DNA from: Strigops habroptila
Lineage: Eukaryota > Chordata > Aves > Psittaciformes > Psittacidae
DNA length: 64,000 nt
Direction: 5' to 3'
Assembly (NCBI RefSeq): GCF_004027225.2
Contig: NC_044288.2
Location: 2,944,719-3,008,718 of the forward strand
The notes below the pieces were generated by a model. It searched no databases and was not told the origin of the DNA. It saw only the letters and a list, made by a program, of their open reading frames with translations. Both the position numbers and the translations under genes were made by a program. Of the stretch, positions 35,688-49,100 are shown piece after piece; the first letter of the stretch is position 1, and every line of letters starts with the position of its first letter.

Positions 35688-38600
35688 GATTTTCAGGAGG
35701 ACATTCAGGCACCTGCAGGACCTTCTGTGCTTGAGCACTTGGGATCATCTTCAAGGACCTTTTGCCAGATTGAGATAACTTAAAGGCCAGTGGGGTGATG
35801 TGGAGCTGACATGATGGTGGCGTTTGTAATGGGCCATCACCAGAACTATCACTTGTCATCCAGCAGGCTGGGGTCTTCTCCCCAAACCCTCTCCCAGCCA
35901 GAAGAGTGAAGGGCTGTGAGGCCAAGAGGCACTGGCCACCCTTCACCTCCATCCTTGAAGCTTGATTTAGCCTGGGCTGGAAAAGCTTCAGCATTTCCCT
36001 GTTGAGTTTGGACAGATGCTGTTTATCTGTCTCATGGCGGTGGCCAGATGCCTGGGTGGTGATGGATGATTGTGTCCTGCTGAGCTTTCTGCGCTGTCAC
36101 AACCACTGTGTCTCTCATGGGCTGGAAAATTTCGGGGGTTGACTCCACTGTGAGCTGGATTCCTTCCCCAATGTACCAGGATCCAAGTGAACAGAGGAAT
36201 GGGGGGATAGGGAGCAGGAAGAAGTGGTGTGAGACCTTGATCTGAAGGTGTCCTTGGTCCATGGCGCAGGAGGACGTGGTTCTTCCACTCCCAGCCTGCA
36301 GCCCCACACTGCTGGGTGCTTCTGCCTCGATGCTCACCTCAGCTTTGGATTCGAGCCCTTCAATTTGCTCTCTGAAAGGCTCCATCCTTCCTCTAAATTC
36401 CAGCACGAGCCCTCCTGAACCCATTCCATGCATCTCCCATGTCCTTTAGTTGACAGGGCATTCCTGGTGCCACAGCCTGGCTGGGGCTATGCCGGGGGGA
36501 TTGCACATTGGGAATGCCTATGGAAAGCTGCATATAGCACAGGCAGTTTTCCAGCTTGTTCATCTTCAGCCTTAACAATCCTTCCTCCCAGAGAAATAGC
36601 TAATGAGCCATAGGGATCCAATTAGATCCCTCCAGGATTCGTTGCTGTTTAAACCCAAAGGAAAAGACCCACAAGCGCAGTGCGGAGACAATTAGATCAG
36701 TGTCTCCATAATGACTTCATGGCTCCGGAGGAAATATCTGCCTTTGACAGGCAAGGCAGAGACTGAGCTGCCCCCATGGGCGAGCATGGGAGCCGCGTTC
36801 CCCCCTTGTCAGACCCTTTTGGGGTGTGGGTGACCCCACACGATGCCTCGGCTGGTTTGGGGTTTGCTCCCTGCACCGGGTGCTTCACACAACACCCATG
36901 GGGATGCCCGGAGCCATGTGGCTGTTCTTTGTTAAGCACAGCAGCACCCTGGGGTTTTACATGGTGGTTTTGTAGGATCAGGGATGCTGATGAACTCCAG
37001 ATGCTCCCCCAGCATTAAATACCCAAAATTGGGTGGAAAAACCACAGGAAACCCCAGGCTGAGAGGCGGAGAGAAGCACTGGGATGCCATTGGGAGCATC
37101 CAAGCAGCGGTGATGCTCTCCGGGATGGGGATGAGAAACCGCGGGGGGAAAGATGCCACCAGCAAGGACCTTATTGTCCCCCCCCGGTGCTGGCAGACCC
37201 CACAGCCTGGCTGTAATGCAGCAGTGCTGCCGAGCCCCACGTGGCCCTGCCGAGCAGCAGATTTTGCTTAGCTGCCTGGGCTATATTTAGCTGCCTGTAA
37301 AAGGGGTTAGTGAGCAGCGCCGGAGCCAGTGGCACAGTGAAGAATGTCAACGTAAGAGCAGCCAGGGATAAAAAAAGCCCATCCTGGGTGCCGGGAGCTT
37401 TGTACAAATCCCTGCTGGAGCTGGAGCTGGAGGCAGGGCTGCAGCAGCCCCCTGCAAGGGGGCACTGGGTGGTGGCTACTCGATAGCCACCCGGTTGGTG
37501 CTTTGCCCGCAGTGATTTGGGGATGATTTGGCTGCTTTGCAGCATTCTGGTGTTGAGCTGCACAGGGAGGGTCTGCGGAGGGAGAATGGGGCCTCAAATC
37601 TGGAGGGTTGGGTTAAATCATAAGGCTTTTGGGGCAGGCATCCCCCTCCATGGGCAGGGGGCAGAGGCAGGATGGAGGCCCAGCCTGCTCCCACCAAGGA
37701 GGTGTTTGTGAGGCTCCCTGTATCCCCATCCTGGCATCTGGAAGTTACTGGAGCACGAATAATAGATTTGAGCTGCTTGTTTTTTCCCTACAAAGACATC
37801 TTTTTGGGATGCTTTCTTTATGCTCGGTTAATCCCAACACACCTTTCTTCCAAAAGCTCACCTCACTGCCCCGATCAGGCCTCTTCAAGCAAAAACTGGG
37901 AAATCCCACCACATCCCAGCTCTTCCCAAACCCTCCTGTTCTACTCTGAGCTCTTCCACACATCCCTGGCCTTGCCTGGGCTTCCTTCCTGCCTGTGTGA
38001 ACCAGGCTGCTGCCCGGAAACATCAGATTTAAACCACTATAGGTGTCAGTACATAGGAAAAGTGGCTTCCAAAACTGTAGCTATTTTGTACCAGAAACAA
38101 TTTGCTTGTTCTGCTTGTCCATTGGGGCAGGTGATGTGAATAGTTCCATGTCTGGACCCCAAGAGAGACACATTGGATGGGGATGCTGTTGGTGGAACCG
38201 CAGCTCCTGTGATGAACTGGATGAGCCCCAAGCTGTGGCTGTGTGACCCACCATAGCTTTGGGTCAGGAAAGAGCTTCTGCTGCAATAAATAAAAGGAAG
38301 ATGTTGTTATTTTGGTTGGATTTTCCCATTCTGCTGGGAATGGGCCAAATTGCAGATGAGTTACAAAGACCTGTGCAACTCATTGCAGGTATTCAAGCTG
38401 CTTTGAGCTACAGGAATAGGAGAAGCAGCTCATTTGCTGTCCCCTGTCGAAGGGGGAAGCATGGAAGGGATGCGCTGGGCTGTGCATGGGCACAGCGTGG
38501 GGAAGGTCTCCATCACCTCCATCATGTCGTGCCCAGGGGGAGATGGTGCTGCATAATCCATGTCCCTGTGAAGGACGACGCAGACATCCAGATGGCTGCG

Positions 38601-40666
38601 TACTGGGATACATGAGGATGCTCGGGAAGGGCACTGCTATCTGCTGTAACCTTACATCTCCTGCCGAGGCAGCATGGAGATGGCCAGACTTCCATCTCCA
38701 CCCTGCCTGGTGACAAATTGCATCCCTGGGAGGTGTTTGCTGGCATTTTCCCTCTTGCTTTGAATCCTCCAGGCAACCAGATGCTCTCACTGCCTTTGGC
38801 CTCCGGGATCTCACAGAGAGGATGGTTGTTCTCAAGGGCTGAGCATGATTTCTGCAGATCCATCCTATAGGAGCCACCTCCATCTCTATGGGGCTGATTC
38901 AGAGCCCCCCAGTCTGTGTCCTGCCCACGCTCATGGAAAGTCCCTGTCCCCAGCCAGGGAACAACCTGCAGGTCCCCAAACCCTGTGACCCATGTCCCGA
39001 AATAGCACCTTAACGGAGGGACTGACGCAGCCCCGGGCTGAGCTCAGCTCAGGAATAGCCTTTCCTCTACATTACCTCTGTACCCAGCCAGAAACCAGGG
39101 TCTTAAACGGGCTGGGAATTAGGAAGATACATCTAAAAGAGGAACAGCAAAATGCTGCTCTCCCTCAGAGGTGACTTTGAGCTGAGATCAGAGCCCACAG
39201 CAGTGAGCAGGAGAGCTTGATCCTCCCCTGCTGCAGCCCAGCGCAGGGGGATGCTGCCTCCATCCCCATCAGCAGCTCGAGGGTCGGCGGGTTTTGATGA
39301 CCAGTGGAATAAAGCAGCTCAGCAGCAGCAGTGGGAGCAGAACAGACTCTCCCAGACCATTTCCTCCCTGTTCTGGATCCTTTTGTTTCAGGACAAAACA
39401 GGATTTAAAGCAGGTTGTGGGGCAGGGAGGGGTCTGAGCTCACCCTCACTGGCTTCACCTCCATGATGGATAAAGCAGGGGCTCTCCCAGTACTGGGGGA
39501 GGGCACGGATGGGGTATTTGAGGTCCCTGCCAGGGGCATTCTGGCAAGAGGCTCCCGACATCTGCAAGGCCTGAAGGAGCAGAGGAGGAGCAGAGCAGCC
39601 TTTGCTCCATGTGGGTACAGCGCGGGGCACTGCCCCACACCAACACTGCCTGGTAAGGGAATAATCCTTCCCTTCCCACTGATGTTCTTTTGCATTGCTG
39701 GGGCTTGTACCCAAGAGCTTTGTGGGCTTCAGCTGGAGTTTGGGCTCTGATGCTCACCATGTCCTGGGTGCGGGCAGGTTTGGAGAGGTTATTCAGCACC
39801 AGCGGTGCACATGGAGACTCAAACGCCTCTTGTGTGCCTCAGTTCCCCCAGCTCCCCCAGCCCAGCCATTCCCAAAGGATCATCTGGCAGAGGGAAGCAT
39901 TCAGCCAAGGAGGATGCAGGGACTGCACCAGAGATCTCCCAGGGCAGAGCATCCCTTGGGGTCACCCGGAGGGTGGAAAAAGGGGGACCCACTGCAGGGT
40001 GCTCCATCATGACCCTCCCCACCCATCCTGCGCTTCCCTTCTCTCCCTCCATGTCCCTCCGCAATCTCCGCCCTTGCTCTCACACATGTCCTGGCTCAGA
40101 GGGACGCAGCCCTCGCGCTCCATGACGGGCAGTGTCACATCCGATTGGGTGCCAGGCAGGATAAACATCCCTGATGCTCGGCCTGAGACTGCTCCGGAGA
40201 GGGGAGACAGTCAAGGAGAAAACGGAGCGTGAGGAGCTAAAAATAGCATCTGGTGAAGGCTCGGTCCCCGCGGGAGCTGCCAGCGCCCGTCACCAGCAGC
40301 AGGATGAATGTGTCGTCCCCCCCCGCTGCCAGCTCCAGCCCCACTGAGCTCTTGGGGTATGGGGGGACCTGAGTCCTGGCTGGTTCCGTGGGTCTCATCC
40401 CTCCACAGGGATGGAGGTCAGAAGAGCATCGCCCTTCATGGGTCAGCAAGCTCTGCTCCTCCCCAGGGCCCAGGAGTGGTGCTGAGCCCCACAGGGAAGG
40501 GGCAGGATGGGCACCTTGCTGTGGGTGCTCAACGTCACCCCTCACCATAGGCAGGGGGAGGAGGTTGGCCACAGACAGGAATTTGGGAATGTGCCCCTGT
40601 TGAGAGCAGCATCTGGGTGTAGGGACAATGGCACCCATGGGTGCACCCCGCTGCTCCACCCTGGGA

Positions 40667-40806
40667 CATAGAATCATGGAATCCCAGCCTGGTTTGGGTT
40701 GGAAAGGACTTAAAGCTCATCCAGCTTCAACCCCCTGCCACGGGCAGGGACACCTTCCACTAGAGCAGGTTGCTCCAAGCCCCTGTGTCCAACCTGGCCT
40801 TGAACA
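40667..40806 (-). mobile_element. CR1 LINE fragment
   Basis: A 140-bp antisense young CR1 3' end: the tail 'catagaatcatggaatccc', truncated after 'caacctggccttgaacat'. Confidence 0.9.
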
Positions 40807-41299
40807 TCCACCCTGAGAGCCAGGAGGGGACGTTTGGAGGCTCTCCCCCAACCGCACCCCATTTCCCATTTGCACACACAGGCAATGGCAGCCGGGGGGG
40901 GGGGGATGTCCCCTTCCCACGTGCAGATTTGGGTTGATTTCAGTCCATGCTCAGGCTGCTCTCCCCTCCTCACTGCTCCCATCCAGCTCCGGGGTGCGGG
41001 TGGGGACCCCCCATCACACACACTCGGTGCTGCCCATGTCCCCCCAGAGGTGGCCAGTCCTTGTGTTGGGCAAAACACGGGCTGGGGCATGAGCAGGTGG
41101 ATTTTCCAGCTGGATCCAGGCTCTTCCCAGCCCACCCCCACCCTCCAGGGCTGCATCCCCATATTATCTTTAATTATTATTCCCAAGATTTTGATCCTGG
41201 GGCTGGAATAAGTGCTCCGGGGGGGGTGTGTGGACTAAACTGCCCCAAGTAGAACCCCCTTCACCCCGCTATGGGGCTCCATCCGCAGACCCGAATTCA

Positions 41300-41850
41300 T
41301 CAGGAGCCGGGGGTTTGGCACTTCATTCCCGAGCGGAGCCGCTGCCGCGCTGCGAGCCCCCGGCCCGGGCTGCCGGGTGCTGCCGGTGCCTCGTACAGGG
41401 GGGTGATGGCACCGGGGGGGGGTGTCAGAGCGCGGGGGGGACACGGGAGGACACGGCGGGGCGGCACCGGCGGGCGGGGCGCGGCGGCGGCGGCGGCGGG
41501 GGGGGCGGCGGGTGGGTCCCCCCCGCACGGAGCGTGGGCCGGGAGCGGCGGGAGCGGCGGCGGCGGCTCGGCCCCGGTGCCCCCAGGGCCGCCTGCGAGC
41601 CGGAGCGCCGAGCATCCTTCCTGCGGTCACCGGGCGGCACCGGCAGCAGCGCTGACACCGGTGTCAGCAGCGGCACCGGCAGCGGCACCGGCATCAGCAC
41701 CGGCATCAACGCGAGCATCAGCATCAACACCAGCATCGGGATCAACAGCATCACCGGCGTCGACACCGGCAGCAGCACCACCACCAGCACCGGTACCGGC
41801 TCCGGTATCGGCATTGGCACCGGCTCCAGCAGAGCTCAGGTGAGCAGCCG
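41300..41850 (+). promoter_or_regulatory. Orphan CpG island, candidate PKI first exon
   Basis: A dense CpG segment with a (GGC)n run near 41,480-41,520 and G-runs. It ends in a strong splice-donor match, ctcag|gtgagc, after 41,839. No coding exon of a known gene lies within it. It sits 10 kb upstream of the PKI coding exon on the same strand, so a noncoding first exon of that gene is a reasonable guess. It could equally be an unrelated promoter or enhancer-type CpG island. Confidence 0.5.
41640..41832 (+). repeat. Trinucleotide-like array (accggc/atcagc)
   Basis: Six- and twelve-base units such as 'accggcatcagc', 'agcatc' and 'aacacc' repeat through the 3' part of the CpG island. Translation gives Gly/Ser/Thr or Ala/Pro runs in all frames, a mark of simple repeat and not of a gene. 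Confidence 0.8.
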
Positions 41851-41930
41851 ATGGGTGGTGGGTGCTGGTGATGTGGTTACACCAAGGACCTGGGCCATGG
41901 TGGTGGATGCCTTGTGCTGATGGGTGCTGA

Positions 41931-42030
41931 GGATCTGGTGCTCACCATGAGGACTGGGTGCTCACCATGGGGACTGGGTGCTCGCCACAGGGACTGGGTG
42001 CCCGCCGCGGGGACTGGGTGCCCACCCTGA
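41931..42030 (+). repeat. 20-bp tandem repeat, five units
   Basis: Exactly five 20-base units of the type 'ggactgggtgctcaccatgg' lie in phase over 100 bp, with increasing substitutions towards the right end. Confidence 0.9.
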
Positions 42031-44769
42031 GCACCTCCATGGCAGCGCATCAGAGCAAAGGCAGGAGGAGGCTCAGAACGTGGTGGTGGCTATAGGGCAC
42101 AGATGGGGCTTGGGGGGAGGAAACTTTGCATCAGGCTGTGGTGCTGAGCAGGGCATTGGGCGTCTCTCAAGGGCTTGGGAGGGTCCGTGACCATCCCGCT
42201 GGGGGTAGGTGGCTCTGGGGAGGATCAGGGTGAGCAGTGATCGGGCACTGAGCAAGGCTCATCCATCTGGGGTGGGTATCTCAGATCAACCCCCATGGTG
42301 ACACCTTGGTCACATCCTGGTCCCTCAGCCCCTGCTCCTTCCTCCCCTGCAGGTCCTGGGGTCACCATTGCCCCCACCACCTTCCACCCTGTCCCATCCT
42401 CATCTCATCTACCCCAATCCCCCCAGCTCCAGCCCTCACCTTCCCAGATTTGAGCTTCCCAGATGATTTCAGGCCTGGGGAGCTGCGGGGGTCCCAAGCA
42501 GTGAGACCCAGCACGGGCTGAGCACTGCTCTGTGCAGGGGACACGCTCCTCCCGGCGGCATCCTCTTGGGATGAAAGGGCTTCCCCAGAGACAACCCCTC
42601 CCCGCTGCCTTCAGGGCATTATTTTGGCAGGTTGCCCCTGCAGATGCTTGGATCAGGTCCCTTTGGTTCCCGGAGCTGGCTGCTGTCCCCTGGCTGGGTG
42701 GCAGGGACACCAAGGAGGTGACAGTGGCAGGATGTCCTGCGCTTACCCCGAGTACTCACAGCCCATGACCTTGGGGCTGTCCACCAAGGGACACCACAGC
42801 TCTTGCTGTCACCCTGGGTCCTCCCAGCATATCCCCCCTCATCATGGCCAGGCAGAAGAGGTGGGAGCTATAATGGGGGGGTGACAGCCTGACCACCATC
42901 TCCACCCTTTATGTGCTCAGCAGCATCTCCTCCCCGAAACAGGAGGTTTTGGGGGGGAAGGTGGTGGCTGAACCAGGATCCCTCCTCACTTCTTTAAACT
43001 GGGGGACTCACAGTGTTTGTTCCCGGCCTGGGGTGCTGGGAGGAGGTGGCTGGGAGCAGGGGGATGCTCGGTGGGAGGCTGTTGGAGTCTGGGGTTGCTG
43101 CCTTGGGGTTCAGCTGCTGTTTCAGCCAGTGGAGCTCTGGCACCCAATCCTGACCTGGCCCCGGGCTCCCTCAGGGTGCTCCAGTCCCTTGTGGGCACAT
43201 GGCACCATGAAGGATGGGGACGGTGCCCACAGCCCTGCTCCGACCTTGGCTCCTCAGGCAGGAGGTCCAAGTGCCTGCCTCAGCCAAGGGGTGATGGATC
43301 CAGGCTGGGGATTCCAATCCCTATCTCTGATCCCAGGGTGCCTGCATGGATTTGTTCCCTCCTTGGCTTTCAGTCCCTTCCCCAGCATCTCCTCAGGGGC
43401 TGGGTGGGTGTCACTGGGTGATGAGGAAGGTCTGGTGACAGCCACCGCATCAGGGAATCCTGATGATGCTCCTGGCATCCATGGAGGGGTGGGGGGAAAC
43501 ATCTGGATCATCTCCATGTGATGCCTCACCACGAGGGAGGCCCATCCTCAGGAGAGGATGCTGCGTGGGGAGCAGGGCACCTGGGCAGGTTTCCACATCC
43601 CTGCTTGGATGAGCTGCAGTGGGAAGGAGAGAGGCCCTGGGGGGAAGCACATGCAGCACGTGGGAAGCCTCAGCTGGCTTTGCCCCCTGAAATTCAGGAT
43701 GTGGGGGAACCTGCACGTGTCCTGCTGCTTCGGCAGGGCTGGGAGCATCCTCTGCATTCCATGCTCCTTCCTCAGGGCATCCCGCTGCCCTCCCCACCAT
43801 ACCCAGCTGGACCACACTCTGCTCCTGGTGCTGACCAGTGGCAGATGGAGAACAGCGACCTTGTGATGGGACAAGAGGCTCCTGCAGTGCATGGCTGAGA
43901 CCATCCAGCTGCGTATCAGAGATGCCTGGTGGCTCGTGTCACCTAGTACAGCCCAGAATGAACATAGTGGCACCCAGCAGCCCCCCCGATGTCCCAGCCC
44001 CTGCATCCCACAGCCTGCGTTGAAGCATCTTCACATCTCCTTGGGTTTCCCCTGGCACAAGTCCCGCTGCCACCCACATGCTCCACAGCCGGGATGCCGG
44101 GAGCATCGAGGATGTCCCTGTCCCCAGCACCTCGGATGGGGCCCGTTGGCTCCCACCCAGGATGCTGAGGCTGGAGCAGCTGATGGAAAGCCCTTTGGGG
44201 AGGAGGGAACCTGGAAGTGGTGGGGAACGGAAGCGGTTGAGATGTGGGTGACACGTTTATTGTGCCAAATTACAGTTTGTGCTGCCGGGGGAGCAGCTAA
44301 CTCAGGGTTACGGTGGGAGCTGTATTAGCCAGGGCTCAATCACTGTAATTACCTCCCATTAGATCACCTGCTCTGCAATGGAGCCGTGTGGAAGGGGAAG
44401 CTCCTGCTTATCTCCCTTGGCTGCAGAAGGAAGCGTTGCTTTACCCACAGTGCCAGGTCCTCTCCATGGGGCTGCACTTGGGTTTCCATCACCTCCCTGT
44501 GAAATGGGCTGTTTCATTTCCCCCTTGGACTCCATAAGGACCCAAATGCAGAGGGTGGGCCTGAGAGCATGAGGAATAGGGGGGAGATGGGCTCAGCCCT
44601 CCCACCCAGCACCCAGCACCCTTGTGGGGTCCCCTGAACCCCCACCATGGGAGATTCTTCTCCTCCCAGCACACCAATTAAAGGCGATGAGCTGATGGGG
44701 TGTGGGCAGGGATGGGCACAAGCACAGCCTGGCCTGGGAGTGGCTGGAGCAGCCTCCATCACTTCCTGG

Positions 44770-44945
44770 GATGTGGTGCAATCCCTTCCTCCATCCTTCC
44801 CCGGGATGTGCTGGGATCACTCCCTGCATCCCTCGCTGAGATGTCTCCATCCCTCCCTGGAATGCAGTGGGATCCCTCCCTCCATTCCTCCATGGGATGT
44901 GATGGGATCCCTTCCTCCATCTCTGCCTGCACCTCTGCACAGGGA
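44770..44945 (+). repeat. About 43-bp tandem repeat
   Basis: Around four imperfect units are built on 'ccctccatccct' plus 'gggatgtgatgggatc' modules. Frames stay open across it by periodicity. Confidence 0.75.
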
Positions 44946-46077
44946 TCTTGCAGCTCCCATCAGCCAGGGAGCAGGGGCCCTGCTCTTTAGGCACGTAAAA
45001 GCCAGAAGTGCTTCTTGTTAGCACAAAGAAAAGGAACATTTTCCTTTCCCAGGTTCCCAGGGGAGAATTGGGAACCGAGGGGAGATGGGGTGGGATGGGA
45101 AGCAGTGGTGTGCATTGGGCTGGGAGCTCCAGGTTCCAGGGGGATGGAGATGAGGAGCTTTTGGGTGCAGGGTAAGTGCCCAGCAAGGCCCAGCAGTGAT
45201 GCTGCACCGTCAGCCCTGCTGAGCTTTTAGTGCTTTCCTCTTTAATGACAGCAACTCAGGTTTGTCCAGGGATGAAATCGGGATGGTCCAGAGGGCATCA
45301 CACATTCAGGTTTCCCCAGTGCTTTTGGCATCTTCCCGGGATGCTGCTCCCACAGGAAAAGATGCCTCTATTTTGTCCATGCATGGACTTGCAGGAGATG
45401 CTGTGCTCAGCAAGGTTGAGTTGGGATTAAACTGCTGAGGCCTCCGGAGCACTGTTCCCTGGCCCAATCCAGGTCTGCAGCAACAAAAAGGGATTTTCCC
45501 TGCAGTCACTGCCCTTTAGGGGAGCCAAGCCATGATGTGGGACATGGTGGTGAGCACCACATTTGGGTTGGCAGCATCGGGTTTACCCTGCAGATGCTGG
45601 GGGAAGCTTTGGGTTGGGATGGCAGCGAGCGCCTGAGCTGGTTTCACTCTTACCCTCAAGCAGGACTTGCTCTGATTTGTGTTTGCAGTGTTATAAACCA
45701 GAGTGACAGCTCATGCAAACAGCCTGGAATCCTGTCTGGAGAGGCTCAGGTTGGATTTTATTTGCTTTCGGGAGGGTATTAACCAGAGCTGAACTCTGCC
45801 GTCACCCCTGTGCATGATGAGACAGGGATTGATGGAGCAAGAATCACCCTTCGTTCCTCCCAGCGGCTCCATCCTATGGATGTCAGCAGCAAAAGCCACC
45901 TCTTGGGCTCATGTCCCTGTTGGCATCCAGGGATTACGGGGAATGAAGGTTATCAGTGTCCCGTTTTGGAGTCCTTCATTGTCACTCTTTGCCTTGAATG
46001 GGAATTTAGGTACCAATATCTAAGAAGCCTGGATGAGTCCCACTGCAGAGACAGGGAAGCGTTTACATTTGGTTTAG

Positions 46078-46176
46078 CATCATGGAATACTTTGGAAGGG
46101 ACCTGAATGCTCATCCAGCTCCAATCCCTTGTCACGGGCAGGGACAACTTCCACTAGAGCAGGTTGTTCGAAGCTA
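46078..46176 (-). mobile_element. CR1 tail fragment, diverged
   Basis: A 100-bp antisense CR1 3' end, 'catcatggaatactttgg' through 'gagcaggttgttcgaagc'. It is somewhat more diverged than the other copies of its type. Confidence 0.82.
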
Positions 46177-49100
46177 CATCCCACCAGCCCCATCTAGGCT
46201 GGTGTTAGCTCGGACACATCCCAGGTTTTAGGGTGAAAAAGAGACTTCAAGTCCTACAGCTGGAGAAAAGATCCTTAAAAAATAAGTCAGCCCTAAGGCA
46301 TGCAAAAGCAAATGGAGGGTGAAGCCAAGGGAAGGGAAACCTTTAAAAGCATCGCTGTAATCCTGGGAGAGGTTTGGGTGGAATAATTCAGGACTGGGGT
46401 ATGAGCAGGAATGGGACTGAGCTTAGACCTGGTCACTGAGCTTAGCCCTGGTCTTGCCCACCTGCAAAGCAGTGATGGGGAGCAGGGAGGGAGCAGGAGA
46501 AGGGGCGAAGAGGGATGTGAGGATGATGAGAGGGATGTCGGATGATGGAGGGGAGGATGAGACACTCTGGCGTGCCCCAGGATGGATGAGGCAACCCAAG
46601 CACAACAGGAGCTGCGGAGAAGAGGGGAGGCAGGTCAGGCTGTGAGGATGAGCGTGCAGGAGTGAGAGCAGGGAGGAAGGTCAAAGCACAACGTGGGGTG
46701 CAATGGGGCTGAGAGGGTAACGAGAGATACTGGTGTTAGTCTAAGGAGGGAGAGGAGCTGCTCAGCATGAGGGGGGATGGTGGGAGCCCATGTGCTGGAT
46801 GCTGATGTTCCAACACCAGCCCTTCTGAGGCTGGGACAGAGATGTGGGGAGCTGCCAGTGTGACCTTCTCTCTGAAAACCTGCTGGAATGATTCCTCAAA
46901 GCCTTAAGAAGGAGCTTTGGGAAGGAGGAGCCAGAGAAAAATGTGGGAAAATACAGTGTGAGACCTCAATGATGCTCCGAGCATCCAGGCACAGGTTTGC
47001 TTGGATCCCTTGCACGGCTTTGCTCCAGACTGTGACACCATCCCTGGAAAGGCACGAGGCAAGATCCAAGCTCTTCGCCATGGAAAGACGGATGTTTAGG
47101 GACAAAAGTGCAGTCAGAGAGGTTTTGCTGCCGAAGGCAGGCAATGGGGTGTCAGCATCCCCCATGGGCTGCATCCCACCCAGCACCCTTCCATCAACAG
47201 GAGTGATCATCATCTCGAGACACTTGGGTTGAGACCACCTCACTGACGGGCTTGAAGCAAAACCTGTTCTCCATGTCATTCTGCGTCAATATCCCAGCAC
47301 CCGCCAACATTCCTGAGGCCTTTTCCATCCATGCCCTGGAGATGATGAGTTTGGGACAATATTTATTCCCATCCTTCCCTTTCACCTAGATCCTGGGAGC
47401 TGTTTATGGGCTGCTGACAGCTGACAAAGCCCATTGCCACGTGGCCACGGGTGCTGCTGAGCATCTCCTGTGCCCGCAGCCACATCCCTGGCGATGAACC
47501 CACCGGGTCCCAACCTGCTGCCTCCATGGGGGATCCCTCAGCTCTGCAGACTTTACCCTGTGTTTGATCATTGCCATCTGCTCTTCCCAGCTCCAGGAGC
47601 TGTTTGCTCTGCCTGGTTCCTGTCGCTCTCTGGTTAAGTCAGTCCCGTTGGATTTGCCTCCCATGTGGATTCATCACTGGATGATGCTCTCATCCCCTTC
47701 TGATCCGGGGTAGCTCTTTCCATCCTGGCTTGCAGCCTCATTTAATTCAGCGTTACAGCTACGCCTCTGTAAATCCTTCCCATGTTTCATCCCGTTCATC
47801 ATCCCTTAATAACACGGATGTCCCGGGCTCGCGGGTGGATTTTCAGAGGGCTCATGCTGGGCTGCAGCGTTTCCCAGCCTGTGGCTGGAGAGGCTCAGCA
47901 CAGACCCCACAACGCATTGAATCAAAGGAGCATGAAGAACCCCCCTTATAAAGCAAGCTGAGGACATGGAAGGTACCAAACCTACATTTCAGATGAGCCA
48001 ATGACACACCAACTGCTTAGAAGGTGAAGCAGCAAATCCTATGGGGAAATGAATCCTTAACAAAACTTCCCAGCCATCGTTGTCACATCTCCCTGGTCCT
48101 AAATACCCCAGAGCAGTCCTGGTTCATGTGCCCTGGGAGAGGGAACGTGGTTGGCAAAGGTGCTGCGTGACCATGGTGGGGTCCATGAGATGTCCCATGG
48201 TCCCCATGCTCCGGGTTCTGGCTCTGGCTGTGGTCACAGATGCTGTTTCGGATGAGCCCATGAGCGTGGTTCACTCCTCCCACATCGCTGGAGGGGACAT
48301 CCCTGCCTCAATCACTGCAGAGGACCCAAGCACATGCTGCCCATGGAGGTGTCTGATCCCACACTGAACTCTTGTTCTCTTCAGTTGCTCCATCCCCGAG
48401 GTGCTTCACACCTTCCCCTGCTCATTCAGCATCTTCCTTCCTTCCTCCAGGGCTTTTATATCCCGGGAAATGTGAATTAAGCCAAACCTTGGGCAGGAAT
48501 GGTGCTGCGCCAGAGGGAAGACATCCCCCATCAAACCCCACTGCTCATCCCACCCAAACCCTCACGGGAAGGGACCAAGCTCCTCCTAATGGTTTCCTCC
48601 CATCGATGACAAAGCCCAGGTCTGGCACAAGGGTGTCCGTGGCATCTCCCTGTCCATGCTGGGTTATCTCTGCCTGCTGGTGGTAGGGAAAGGGGTGGCT
48701 GTTTCCACCCCAGGTCATTCCTTTGGCTGGGTCCTTCCTGAAGGAAGGGTCCTTCCCTGGCCCAAGGCTGGTAAAGGAGGAGGAATTGGGGGAAGAAGAA
48801 GAGGAGGTCGGGTGCTTCTCACCCCAAACCGCTCTCCCTGCCAGGGCTGCTGCTCTGGCTCTCAGTGTCCGGCTGTACCACCTCCTCCACAAAATCCACA
48901 TGGATTTGGGCTTTTGGGGGCTTGGATGAGGAGGTTTGGAGCAAAGAGGATGAGGAGGTTTGGAGCAAGCAGGGAGCAGGGCTGGGGCAGGAGCCCTGCA
49001 TGCTGCTGCCCACAGGTACAGGAGCTCCCCAGGCTAAAGAAAAGCAGTGGGGCAGCAGCCAAACCAAGGTTCAGGAGATGTTTCCCGCAGCAGCTCGTCC

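Larger units (their letters stand above)
32851..41299. other. Intergenic between SERINC2 and PKI, left part
   Basis: No gene is recognised. CR1 copies at 33,691, 35,556 and 40,667 are listed separately. Frames near 33,184-33,684 (plus) and 36,032-36,433 (minus) are open but unrecognised. The stretches 34,890-34,925 and 36,560-36,760 are AT-rich within GC-rich surroundings and contain TAAT/ATTAG words, which could mark conserved noncoding elements. Confidence 0.45.

Noticed and set aside
41228-41920. 230-residue Gly/Ser/Thr-rich open frame
   Set aside because: The Gly/Ser/Thr run comes from a simple repeat within the CpG island, and other frames are equally open with similarly biased composition.
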